From Sporosarcina sp. Te-1 (GTDB lineage: Bacteria > Bacillota > Bacilli > Bacillales_A > Planococcaceae): a DNA stretch of 64,000 nt. Below the pieces are notes generated by a model. It ran no database searches, was not told the DNA's origin, and saw only the letters and a list, made by a program, of their open reading frames with translations. Of the stretch, positions 55,670 to 63,926 are shown in pieces. The position numbers were made by a program, and so were the translations under genes. The stretch is from the NCBI RefSeq assembly GCF_017498505.1, contig NZ_CP071798.1, positions 1,550,001-1,614,000 of the forward strand, given 5' to 3'. Every line of letters starts with the position of its first letter. Position 1 is the stretch's first letter.

Positions 55670-56653
55670 TTACAAGTACTCTTTTTCAATCTGCTTCGTG
55701 CTGCGGACTGTATCAATCGGACGTACTAACTTTTCGATTTGCTCACGTTTTGGCTCTAAGAATGGTGGTAATGATAATTTCTCTCCCACTGTTTCATACG
55801 GTTCGTCCCCCATAAATCCAGGACCATCTGTAGCCCATTCAAATAAAATCCCAGGTGCTACACGGGCATACAGTGATTCAAAGAAGAAGCGATCCACATA
55901 ACCTGATGTGCCAAACCCAAAACCTTTCATGCGTTCAATCCATTCATATAACACTTTTGTATCTTCTACTCGGAAGGCCGCATGGTGTACAGTCCCGAAA
56001 CCTTGCCGTCCATTTGGTAAAATGGTGTTGTGTTCAACGATGACTTGCGCACCATTCCCTCCTTCACCTACTTCGAATAAGTGAAGCGAACCTTCCTTCG
56101 CGATTTCCCGCATCATCATGACTTTTTCCAGTACTTCTTTAAAATAATCAAACTGTGCGATTCGAACATGAATGGGACCCAACCCTGTAATGGCAAACTC
56201 TAATGGGACAGGACCGTTTTGCCAAGGTGTACCAGATGCAACTCCCTCATTTCGTTCATCCGAAATCAACATATATTGTTGGTCATCAAAATCAACAAAC
56301 GATATTGTTTGCTTCCCAAAGACTTCTTTAATTCCTGTATGTGTCACTTCGTATTTGTCAAAACGTTTCACCCAATAGGCTAATGCTTCATCCGTCGGCA
56401 CACGGAAAGCCGTTTTGTATATTTCGTTCGTTCCGTGAGTTCCCTTTGGAATTCCCGGGAAGTCAAAGAAGGTCATATCTGTTCCGGCAGATCCTTTATC
56501 GTCCGCGAAGAATAAATGATATGTTTGAATATCATCTTGATTGACAGTTTTTTTAACTAAACGCATTCCTAACACATAGGTGAAAAATTCATAGTTCTTT
56601 TCCGCGCTGCTTGTAATGGCTGTCACATGATGGATCCCTTTTATTTCATTCAC
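55670..56653 (-). CDS. Ring-cleaving dioxygenase of the VOC superfamily (MhqO/MhqA-like)
   Basis: A 327-residue two-repeat VOC enzyme. GIHHVTAITSSAEKNYEFFT begins the first half, VHHAAFRVEDTKVLYEWIER the second, and the metal ligand Glu is in PGILFEWATDGPGF. B. subtilis MhqA/MhqE/MhqO, induced by methylhydroquinone, are of this type and open hydroquinone or catechol rings. An operator of the same type lies at 56674-56691, between the ribosome site and the upstream marR gene. Confidence 0.88.
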   Translation of the reverse strand: MNEIKGIHHVTAITSSAEKNYEFFTYVLGMRLVKKTVNQDDIQTYHLFFADDKGSAGTDMTFFDFPGIPKGTHGTNEIYKTAFRVPTDEALAYWVKRFDKYEVTHTGIKEVFGKQTISFVDFDDQQYMLISDERNEGVASGTPWQNGPVPLEFAITGLGPIHVRIAQFDYFKEVLEKVMMMREIAKEGSLHLFEVGEGGNGAQVIVEHNTILPNGRQGFGTVHHAAFRVEDTKVLYEWIERMKGFGFGTSGYVDRFFFESLYARVAPGILFEWATDGPGFMGDEPYETVGEKLSLPPFLEPKREQIEKLVRPIDTVRSTKQIEKEYL

Positions 56654-56673
56654 TCGTTTCTCCTCCTTCTTTT

Positions 56674-56691
56674 TATCTCGAATTCAAGGTA
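56674..56691. promoter_or_regulatory. MhqR-type operator, ring-cleaving dioxygenase operon
   Basis: TATCTCGAATTCAAGGTA, 16 of 18 identical to the perfect palindrome at 57775-57792. A minus-strand TATAAT near 56709-56704 makes this a start-site operator. Confidence 0.8.
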
Positions 56692-56707
56692 AAATCCCAC
56701 AAAAAAA

Positions 56708-57142
56708 TTATAGTATTTTTGCCTTGCGACCGATTTGTTTTAAGAAAGTAATGATTTCTTGAACATCACTGGCTTCTACATCCTCAAATAACTTGCGAAT
56801 GGTCTCCTGATGCTGTGGGAAAATGTCATCCATAAATGCTCTTCCCGCATCCGTTAACGCTGCATACGTAACTCGTCGGTCTTCTGGACAGTCTTTCCGC
56901 ACTACATAGTTTTTTTGCTCTAATTTATCAACTACATACGTGATACTGCTGCTAGAGATGAGAACATTCTTCCCCATCATCTGGATAGGCTGATCCCCTT
57001 TATGATACAGCAATTCTAAAACAGAAAACTCTGTTGGATTTAATCCATATTTAGCTACATCTTTTCGAATACCATCTAGAATCGCTTGGGAGGCACGAAG
57101 TATAACGGTAACTGCTTTTAATTCATCACTTCTTAGTCCCAT
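56708..57142 (-). CDS. mhqR: MarR-family transcriptional repressor (MhqR-like)
   Basis: A 144-residue winged-helix MarR regulator: GLNPTEFSVLELLYHKGDQPIQ helix region, recognition helix VLISSSSITYVVDKLEQKNYV, and wing DCPEDRRVTYAALTDAG. The match to B. subtilis MhqR and three MhqR-type operators around it make this the likely local regulator of quinone-stress genes. I chose ATG 57142, eight bases after GGAG; GTG 57151 overlaps that site. It follows the YceI gene by 86 bases on the same strand and may be co-transcribed with it, giving autoregulation. Confidence 0.85.
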   Translation of the reverse strand: MGLRSDELKAVTVILRASQAILDGIRKDVAKYGLNPTEFSVLELLYHKGDQPIQMMGKNVLISSSSITYVVDKLEQKNYVVRKDCPEDRRVTYAALTDAGRAFMDDIFPQHQETIRKLFEDVEASDVQEIITFLKQIGRKAKIL

Positions 57143-57228
57143 TCGCTTCACTCCTATATTGGTGGAAATAGGATGAACTTATACTTGTGTTTTATCGTAC
57201 GAGTTCCTCTGCTTAGTTCTTTTTAAAA

Positions 57229-57756
57229 TTAAGCACTTGGATTGACTTCTAGTTCCACTTTAATCTTGATGTCTTTCCCAACAAGTACTCCACCAGTTTC
57301 CAATGCTGCATTCCAAGTTAAGCCGAATTCTTCACGATTGATTTTTGCTTCTGCTTCAAATCCGTAAACTTCCACGCCCCATGGATTCGTGCCTTTCCCG
57401 CCATATTCCACATCAAATGTTACCGGCTTTGTTACATCTTTAATTGTTAAATCACCTGTTACTTTGTAGTCATTCCCATCTTTCGTAATGTTTGTTGAAT
57501 GGAATGTAATGGATGGATATGTTTCTACATCGAAGAAGTCTGCTGATTTTAAGTGATTGTCACGATCATCGCTATTTGAATCAATACTCGCAACATCAAA
57601 CGTAAAGCCAATCGAAGCTGTTGATAAATCTTCTAATTCGGAAGCTGCTACATCTGCTGTGTAAGATGTAAATTGACCTTTTACTTTCGATACCATCATA
57701 TGCTTTACTTCGAATCCTACCGTTGAGTGAGATTGGTCTACTGTCCATTTCTTCAT
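57229..57756 (-). CDS. YceI-family protein
   Basis: A 175-residue lipocalin-like beta-barrel of the YceI family, which binds isoprenoid-type lipids or quinone-like molecules. MKKWTVDQSHSTVGFEVKHM opens the barrel, and FDVETYPSITFHSTNI and KINREEFGLTWNAALETGGVLVG close it. No signal peptide, so it is cytoplasmic. ATG 57756 follows TAGGAGGAATTCAA; the open frame to 57891 crosses the operators and is not coding. Its place behind two MhqR-type boxes suggests a role in handling quinones. Confidence 0.9.
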   Translation of the reverse strand: MKKWTVDQSHSTVGFEVKHMMVSKVKGQFTSYTADVAASELEDLSTASIGFTFDVASIDSNSDDRDNHLKSADFFDVETYPSITFHSTNITKDGNDYKVTGDLTIKDVTKPVTFDVEYGGKGTNPWGVEVYGFEAEAKINREEFGLTWNAALETGGVLVGKDIKIKVELEVNPSA

Positions 57757-57774
57757 TTGAATTCCTCCTATTTT

Positions 57775-57792
57775 TATCTCGAATTCGAGATA
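57775..57792. promoter_or_regulatory. MhqR-type operator, perfect 18-bp palindrome upstream of yceI
   Basis: TATCTCGAATTCGAGATA reads the same on both strands and agrees with the MhqR operator reported in B. subtilis as I recall it. It overlaps the leader just ahead of the yceI ribosome site. Confidence 0.88.
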
Positions 57793-57863
57793 TATATGAA
57801 ATTTTTTTGCCCTACTATTCAAATAGGGCAAATGACTATACAACGTATTGGTTCGAATTAATA

Positions 57864-57881
57864 TATCTTTAATTCGAGATA
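57864..57881. promoter_or_regulatory. Second MhqR-type operator upstream of yceI
   Basis: TATCTTTAATTCGAGATA differs from the perfect box at two positions. It lies 71 bases further upstream, so two dimers may bind the promoter region together. Confidence 0.7.
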
Positions 57882-58073
57882 AATTTAACATGACCGTGCT
57901 TTGCTTGTCAATAGGTTTGTTTCAATCATTGAGCATTATCATATTCTCACTACCGTGAGACTACTCCCTATCTGTTCCAGTCTGAATCGTTACGATGCGG
58001 ACAAGCTGGCGGGGTATTACGTGTAACTGTGCAAGAAGGCAATCTCCTCTCAGGCACTCCCTTTCTTTATTTT

Positions 58074-59192
58074 CTACATCCGTCTCAACCGATGATTCAC
58101 CAATCCCTTATCAAACTCTCGGTACAGTTGGCTTGCCGCCCATTGCTTCATCTCGGCGTGCTCTGGATGGTACGGATCTGCCATAATCAACAGGAATTCA
58201 CGGAAACCCGGCTCTCCTCCACAGTCTTCGGGTGGCGCATCGCCTTCACCGTCTAGGCAGACCGGCGATTTCACTGGTTCATCGTCCACGAATTTCTCCA
58301 AAACGATTTCATGTTGCCAGTTGTCTCCGAAATTATATACATATTTCAATACAGTTGATATTTGAAGGATATCGGATAATGCCACTGTATTTTCAAGCAC
58401 TTTGTCCACTTCTTGTGGGTAGCTCTCCAAATCATCATTCATGACAATGTTCAGGACATGTTGAAAATTCCCACTTACACTGTCACCTTCTGTCATTTCG
58501 TTTTGATCGAACACATGGAACTCATGGAGATGGCTGTCTTGCCAACCGAACAGGGTTTGTATTACATCGTGAAATTCAGCAAATGACAGATCGAGCGGAA
58601 CGAGCACGCGCCGCCAGATCGATAGGCCCTCAAACGGCATAGAAATCTTCATAATCGCTGCTTCTGAACTGAAAAGGCCACAGCCCGCCATCTTTTCCAA
58701 GTCAGTAAACAGCTCTTCATACGGATGAAACATGTCCCGCTTGCCTCCGCCCGTCAACCATCGGCTCGCCTGCTTGGAAACAGCCGTTTGGATAAGCTCC
58801 GAAGATACCAACTCGCGTGCAGCGAACCCTACATTATCACAAGCCTTGTTCAATTGGGCAACGTGCGAACGATCCTTCGTTTTGTGGAATGAAACAGGGC
58901 CGGCTTCAGCCAGATAGCGATCAATCACCTCGTCACGGATCCGCTCAGCCTGGAAAGTCTGCCGGATTGTTTCCTGGATAACCTTGCCCAGGCGCTTGAA
59001 TTCATTCGCTTTCAACCCGTGCAGAACAATCACATACCGGTTGCTGTCGTTCATGAGAACCATTGTCTTCTTACGGTTTATGACGAGCAGATTAGCATGC
59101 CATTCATAGAGCGGATTTCTCTCCTCCCCGCTGTCTGTACTTACTTCAAACGGGATGGCTTCTAACAGCTTTTTAGTTCCTTGTATCTTCAT
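58074..59192 (-). CDS. pRiA4b ORF-3-family protein with N-terminal DUF6933-like domain
   Basis: A 372-residue two-domain protein. Residues 1-150 (MKIQGTKKLLEAIPFEV, LLVINRKKTMVLMND, YVIVLHGL) look like the DUF6933 module. Residues about 190-372 form a pRiA4b ORF-3 domain (IWRRVLVPLDLSFAEFHDVIQ, LFGWQDSHLHEF, YVYNFGDNWQHEIVLE, DGEGDAPPEDCGG). Both modules are common in Firmicutes and in mobile elements, and neither has a known activity. Intact, monocistronic, with an AGGTGGATTTCC site. Confidence 0.85.
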   Translation of the reverse strand: MKIQGTKKLLEAIPFEVSTDSGEERNPLYEWHANLLVINRKKTMVLMNDSNRYVIVLHGLKANEFKRLGKVIQETIRQTFQAERIRDEVIDRYLAEAGPVSFHKTKDRSHVAQLNKACDNVGFAARELVSSELIQTAVSKQASRWLTGGGKRDMFHPYEELFTDLEKMAGCGLFSSEAAIMKISMPFEGLSIWRRVLVPLDLSFAEFHDVIQTLFGWQDSHLHEFHVFDQNEMTEGDSVSGNFQHVLNIVMNDDLESYPQEVDKVLENTVALSDILQISTVLKYVYNFGDNWQHEIVLEKFVDDEPVKSPVCLDGEGDAPPEDCGGEPGFREFLLIMADPYHPEHAEMKQWAASQLYREFDKGLVNHRLRRM

Positions 59193-59594
59193 GGAAATCC
59201 ACCTTTCATAGCATTACAGTTATGTCTAATTTTATAGGAAATTCGCTTGCGCAGACAAGCGAGTAAAATTCAAATTCCTAGCATTTTTTAGATGGTACTT
59301 CGTGTAACAATCAAACCACTTTCTTAACCTTCCAAGCTACACCATTCTTCCTCATGATTGGGGGTATTTAATAATAATGAAATTTTGTTATCTGGCTAAG
59401 TCGAGCATCTTCCAAATATTCTTATTGAGCATATAAAGCCTCTTCTTGCCTCCTTAAATTACTTTCTAATCATCAATGATTTATATCTTTTATTTAAATG
59501 GACAAGATACTATTTCTAATTGAGTCAATTTTGCCACCTGCTTTTTTATTACTATTAAAGCACTGTCTAAGACAGCGCTTCAACATTAGTTAAC
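59193..59594. other. Intergenic region without a gene
   Basis: About 400 AT-rich bases. Only the terminator at 59559-59579 is recognised. No frame has a ribosome site. Confidence 0.6.
59559..59579 (-). terminator. Terminator of the YHYH surface-protein gene
   Basis: AGCACTGTC (59559-59567) pairs with GACAGCGCT (59571-59579); TTTAATAG follows on the minus strand. Confidence 0.65.
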
Positions 59595-60797
59595 TTAAAT
59601 TAGCTTTTTCTTTCTTCGCTTTCTTAACAAAAATCCACCGACAGCTAGCCCGCCTGCAGGTAATACAATACCCGTCGCAACCATTGCTTTCTTTTGTTTT
59701 TCTTGATCTCTTATGTCTTGTCCTTCTTCAAAAAGAGAATTATATAAAGCAACTGATTCCTTATTTATTTTGAATTCCTCTGGTATCTTATAGTCATCAT
59801 TCGTATAGCCATCATCAAAAGCAGTTTCTTTGATTTTACTAGCAACTTCATTTGAGTGAAAACCTTCGTTATACCAGCTCATTAACTCCGGGTTATCATA
59901 TTCCTCTTTTTCCAAATAACTCATATTGATAAATGCAGACTGATATCCGTCTGCTAAAACCTCTGCTTTTCTTCTAGATCTCCCTTCTTTATAGCCTTTT
60001 TGATATGAAGCTATGAATCTGTCGTCAAGTGAATCTATCGCTAATTTTGATAAGTTGTAGCCATCTTCACTCCCTAATTTCAAATGCTTCTCATTTTCTT
60101 CGTTAATTCGCTTGTCATAGCCTTTCTATAATTGGTTGTGAATGTCTGTTGAATTGTTTCATCAGTAGTAAATTCAGCAGGGATTTTCAATTCAGCTAAG
60201 GAATATCCTAGCTCATGACCCGATTGCTCTGAGTCCTGCACCTTCTTTTCGTAATCATATGATTTTAAATAAGCTGCTTTATAAGCCGCATTCCAATCTG
60301 CTGACTTGTCATCGTTTGTTAAGGCTTCACCTTTCTGACCATTGCGAAGTGCATTTTTACCATCAATTAACCCTGTTTTTGTTCCAGCAGTTCTATCTTC
60401 TTCTTGTATTTTTTTTTAGTCCTTCTTGATAACCCGCCTCATAGCCTGCTACGTACCCTTTTTTACACCCTTCATTTCCTTCGTCAGCTACAGATTTCTT
60501 AGCATTTCTATTATAGCCGTCCTCATAGCCACTTGATTTACCTGTAGTTCTACCTTCATTAATATCTGCTTGACTATAACTCGGTTTGGATTGAGATGTG
60601 TTGGAAGTCGACTTGGAACTCGTACCACCGCCATTATGATAATGGTATTCCCCTGTTTCTAATCCCCATTTTGCGCAGTTCGTTCTACAAGTATGCCCCC
60701 CGCTACTGTCCGTCCTACCTGGATGCGCCGATGTATGGTTACTAAAAATAGTTAGGGAGAGTAAAAGGCTACTCAAAACAACTAATAATTTCTTCAA
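59595..60797 (-). pseudogene. YHYH-domain secreted/surface protein gene with two frameshifts
   Basis: Three frames on the minus strand make one protein of about 400 residues. From TTG 60797: signal peptide, then HPGRTDSSGGHTCRTNCAKW and GEYHYHNGGG (YHYH domain) and Gly-Tyr repeats (SGYEDGY, GYVAGYEAGYQEG). At the T9 tract 60409-60417 the frame is off by one; the shifted frame continues IQEEDRTAGTKTGLIDGKNA to FTTNYRK. Near 60121-60125 a second one-base shift leads into GYDKRINEENEKHLKLGSEDGYN and the C-terminal membrane segment GIVLPAGGLAVGGFLL with a basic RKRRKKK tail. The fragments at 60393-60797 and 59595-60083 are therefore not separate genes. Sequencing error is possible. Confidence 0.75.
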
Positions 60798-61185
60798 TGT
60801 TCTTCTCCTCGATGATTTATATTATAGAACTATTGTCATATTACCAGATTTTAACATTTATATCAATTTACTCTTTTAAAGTGGTAAATAACAAACATAT
60901 TTACTAGATTACTTAGCATTACAAGATTTGCAGGAATATAAAATACTCTGCCTAGCTTGAATTTCACCAAACAGATAGTTCGGGGAACATAGAAATCCGC
61001 TAAAATTTTCTCGAAAAAAACCTACATTTTACATTTACTAGATAATATTTATCGTGATAAAATATATCGTATTTGATTCCTAAAGGAAGTGGAAACCTCT
61101 ACAAGTAATCCGTTATTACACGTTAACCCATTCCCCAAAAACGCATTTTGTTTTGAAAATTGAACTGTTTAAGAGGTGTTCAAAG
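60798..61185. other. Intergenic region without a gene
   Basis: About 390 AT-rich bases between divergent genes. No terminator-like or operator-like symmetry stood out. It must carry promoters for both sides. Confidence 0.5.
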
Positions 61186-61821
61186 ATGATAGCGGAGAAT
61201 AAAGAACAAACGATATTCCATCACGTTGGTAAGAAAATCATAACGGATCGAGAAATTGACATCATCGCTCGACTTGAGGAACCATTGATCGTGGTTTTAG
61301 GAAATGTATTAAGTGACGAAGAGTGCAATGAACTGATTACGATGTCGAAAGACAAAATGCAACGTTCAAAGATTGGCACGACACACGCAGAAAATGAGCT
61401 TAGAACAAGCAGCGGTATGTTTATTGAAGAAAGTGAAAACGAAGTTGTCTCTAGAATTGAAAGAAGAATCGCAACTATCATGAATATACCGATTGAACAT
61501 GGTGAAAGTCTTCAAATCCTCCGGTATACACCGGGTCAACAATATAAAGCGCATTATGATTATTTTTCTTCCACAAGCAAAGTAACAAACAACCGGATCA
61601 GCACGCTCGTGATGTACTTAAATGATGTGGATGAAGGCGGAGAAACCTTTTTCCCACAACTGAACTTTTCCGTTACACCGAAAAAAGGGATGGCCGTCTA
61701 CTTTGAGTACTTCTATAACGATCAAACGTTAAACGAATTGACTTTGCATGGCGGTGCACCTGTAATTGCCGGTGAAAAGTGGGTTGCTACGCAGTGGATG
61801 AGAAAACAAAGAATTAGATAA
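61186..61821 (+). CDS. 2-oxoglutarate/Fe(II) prolyl-4-hydroxylase-like protein
   Basis: A 211-residue P4H-alpha-subunit-type dioxygenase, similar in length to the Bacillus anthracis prolyl hydroxylase. Iron ligands are His123 and Asp125 (AHYDYF) and His188 (LTLHGG), with Lys198 (GEKWVATQW) to hold 2-oxoglutarate. The Pro-rich segment before it (RYTPGQQYKAHYD) and the GGETFFP segment are family hallmarks. ATG 61186 lies seven bases from AGAGGTG. A decayed second copy lies at 62353. A possible substrate in this window is the GFPG-repeat protein at 47052. Confidence 0.9.
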   Translation: MIAENKEQTIFHHVGKKIITDREIDIIARLEEPLIVVLGNVLSDEECNELITMSKDKMQRSKIGTTHAENELRTSSGMFIEESENEVVSRIERRIATIMNIPIEHGESLQILRYTPGQQYKAHYDYFSSTSKVTNNRISTLVMYLNDVDEGGETFFPQLNFSVTPKKGMAVYFEYFYNDQTLNELTLHGGAPVIAGEKWVATQWMRKQRIR

Positions 61822-61825
61822 AAAT

Positions 61826-61864
61826 AGACCGCCTCATGTGCAAATCATGAGGCGGTCTTTATTT
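61826..61864 (+). terminator. Terminator of the prolyl hydroxylase gene
   Basis: AGACCGCCTCATG (61826-61838) pairs perfectly with CATGAGGCGGTCT (61846-61858), followed by TTATTT. Confidence 0.93.
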
Positions 61865-62049
61865 AGGTTGGCGGTTAAACAGTTGGATCGAACCGGCTTC
61901 CGTAAGAAGCTAGTACCCTAATTGACCTGCACATGCTCCTACTAAAGTGAAGTTTTCATAATGAACAGGAGCCGACTTACATATAGTAGGAAAAGTCCAA
62001 TCGAAAAACAAAAATAGTAATGAACAAAGAAGGGAACGAGGCAGCATGA

Positions 62050-62316
62050 TTGATTGAAAGAGCATTGTTACTAATGATCGTATTACGGATCTTTTCCGGC
62101 AGTGTAGATATCACGGCAGCCATGTTAATGTACAAGTTTAATGATTTAGAAAAAGCTTTTTACATCAACACGCTATTGGCTCTTGTAGGACCCTGTGTAT
62201 TGATCATCACTACGGCATTTGCATTAATCGGTCTTGCTGAAAAAATTTCTGTCACACGAATGATCTGTCTCTTTGCTGGAATCACGCTAATTCTTATTAG
62301 TTTGAAATCCAACTAA
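62050..62316 (+). CDS. YqhV-family membrane protein (DUF2619)
   Basis: An 88-residue protein with three hydrophobic helices, of the YqhV/DUF2619 family: ALLLMIVLRIFSGSVDITAA, AFYINTLLALVGPCVLIITT and MICLFAGITLILISL. Function unknown; the B. subtilis homologue is near the spoIIIA operon. It starts with TTG 62050 behind GAACGAGG; the nearby ATG at 62046 is out of frame. It lies between the intact and the decayed prolyl hydroxylase copies, so it seems to have been captured or left between the repeats. Confidence 0.75.
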   Translation: MIERALLLMIVLRIFSGSVDITAAMLMYKFNDLEKAFYINTLLALVGPCVLIITTAFALIGLAEKISVTRMICLFAGITLILISLKSN

Positions 62317-62352
62317 GTGAAATGGGTGGCCGATGGAAGTGCAGGAGACAAA

Positions 62353-62556
62353 AAATCACAACTATCATGAATATGCTCTTGGTCAACAATAGAAAACGCA
62401 TTATTATTTCTTTTCATCCACAAGCAAAGTAACAAACAATCGAATTAGCACGCTCGTTATGTACTTCAACGATGTGGAAGAAGGAGAAACTTTCTTCCTT
62501 GGAGCACCTGTGATTACCGGTGAAAAGTATGTCTCGACGCAATAAATGAGATAATA
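62353..62556 (+). pseudogene. Decayed partial copy of the prolyl hydroxylase gene
   Basis: The DNA matches the 3' half of the gene at 61186 (ACTATCATGAATAT, GGTCAACAATA, CCACAAGCAAAGTAACAAAC, CACGCTCGT) but has lost two blocks and has in-frame stops. The encoded LHGG iron-ligand segment is gone. Even the terminator is repeated after it (62573-62605), with an identical stem. It is a tandem duplication relic. Confidence 0.88.
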
Positions 62557-62572
62557 AAGAATCAGGTAAAAA

Positions 62573-62605
62573 AGACCGCCTCATGTGAATAGCATGAGGC
62601 GGTCT
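62573..62605 (-). terminator. Second copy of the AGACCGCCTCATG terminator, acting on the CoxG-like gene
   Basis: Same 13-base stem as at 61826. Here the T run is on the minus strand (TCTTTTTTACC), so it stops transcription of the SRPBCC gene. Confidence 0.85.
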
Positions 62606-62659
62606 GTATACATAAACAGATATGGAGTTTAGAGAAATCACAAACCCGCTCTTCAAACC

Positions 62660-63115
62660 TTATTTCAAAACCGGCATCTCTTCCCGATTAATTTGGCGAG
62701 CAATCTTTTCTGTTAATCGGGTTGCCACTTTTGGCAGCACCATTTTAATAACAGGTGATAACACAGCGCCGGTTAAACCGCCTGCATTCACTTCAATCGT
62801 TCCTGTCATCGTTGTCTCCCCCGCTGTTTCTTCAGCAGTGAACTCTCCACTTCCTGTAAAGTTATCCGTAATGCCATTTAATTCGAAGCGAATCATGGAT
62901 GGCTCATGGAATTCCGTAATGGTTAACTCCATTTTCACAGTCTTTGTAAATCCTTTAAAATTCCCTTCGAATGTCCAAACTGACTTCTTCTCATTGATTT
63001 GTTCATGCTCCTTATAAGCAGGAACCATCGTAGCCCAGTTTTCAATGTGACTTACATAATTCCATACGTTCTCTACAGATGCAGGAATGATTACAGAATG
63101 CGATGCGATTGCCAT
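62660..63115 (-). CDS. SRPBCC-family protein (CoxG-like)
   Basis: A 151-residue START-like hydrophobic-pocket protein: SHSVIIPASVENVWNYVSHI at the start, GEFTAEETAGETTMTGTIEV in the sheet, and the long C-terminal helix MVLPKVATRLTEKIARQI. It is related to CoxG of carbon-monoxide dehydrogenase clusters, but no cox gene is present, so the role is open. Monocistronic. Confidence 0.85.
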   Translation of the reverse strand: MAIASHSVIIPASVENVWNYVSHIENWATMVPAYKEHEQINEKKSVWTFEGNFKGFTKTVKMELTITEFHEPSMIRFELNGITDNFTGSGEFTAEETAGETTMTGTIEVNAGGLTGAVLSPVIKMVLPKVATRLTEKIARQINREEMPVLK

Positions 63116-63285
63116 ACATTTTCACTACTTTCTTCTCAATTAATAATGGGACTGCACAACAATCATTTTAGCATTTTAACTGTTAAAATTCACCTTTCTG
63201 TTGGGGTAATTTAAATTGCAGGCACCTGTTTGGGACAATAAAGCAAGCTGTTCGCAACTTCTAAGTGGGCTCGGCAAAACATTGA

Positions 63286-63924
63286 TTACAGTTGAATAAT
63301 TCTGTGACACTTATTTGCAACCTCAGGATCGTGTGTGACAATCACAAGTGTCTTACCTTCTTTATTCAATCCTCTCAACAGTTCTATAATTTCATCTCTA
63401 TTTTCAGCATCTAAAGAACCCGTAGGCTCATCTGCTAAGATCAATTCAGAAGGTTTCAAGAGTAATCTAGCAATGGATAGTCTTTGTTGTTCACCACCAG
63501 ATAGCTTGTAAACTTTTTGAGAGACCGGAATCGAAAGTCCGACTTTTTGAAGCGCTTCTATCATTAGTTGGTTTCTCTTCTTTTTACTTCTCTCAATATA
63601 GGTCAAAGGAATCTCCAAGTTCGTACCAACCGAATAGTGATCTATTAAAGCGAAATTTTGAAATAAATATGATATTTTGTTCCTCAACATTTTAGTTTTT
63701 TTACTCACCTTATAATTGGTTGTATTTTCGCCAAATAGGGAAATTGTGCCGCTGTCCTGTTTGTCTAACAACCCCATCAAATTTAAAATTGTAGTTTTTC
63801 CGCTACCGCTCTTTCCTACAATCGCCACCATTTCTCCTTTGTTTATTGTTAAATTTAAATTGTTAAATATGATATGGTCCTTATATCTTTTGGTCACGTT
63901 GCTAAATTTACAAATCTCATACAA
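63286..63924 (-). CDS. Bacteriocin-export-type ABC ATPase (lactococcin 972 group)
   Basis: A 212-residue MacB/LolD-like ATPase: Walker A GKSGSGKTT, Q-loop YLFQNFALID, signature LSGGEQQRLSIAR, Walker B LILADEPTGSLD. The size and the NFALIDHYSVGTNLEIPL stretch fit the putative lactococcin-972 export group. It begins at TTG 63924 behind an ideal AAAGGAGGTG. Its stop is followed by plain intergenic DNA. The upstream partner runs off the right edge, two bases away, so they are co-translated. Confidence 0.85.
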   Translation of the reverse strand: MYEICKFSNVTKRYKDHIIFNNLNLTINKGEMVAIVGKSGSGKTTILNLMGLLDKQDSGTISLFGENTTNYKVSKKTKMLRNKISYLFQNFALIDHYSVGTNLEIPLTYIERSKKKRNQLMIEALQKVGLSIPVSQKVYKLSGGEQQRLSIARLLLKPSELILADEPTGSLDAENRDEIIELLRGLNKEGKTLVIVTHDPEVANKCHRIIQL

Positions 63925-63926
63925 CT

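Noticed and set aside
59595..60083. Separate 162-residue gene at the end of the YHYH locus
   Set aside because: No ribosome site at its first Met, and the preceding frames continue the same protein; treated as part of a frameshifted gene.
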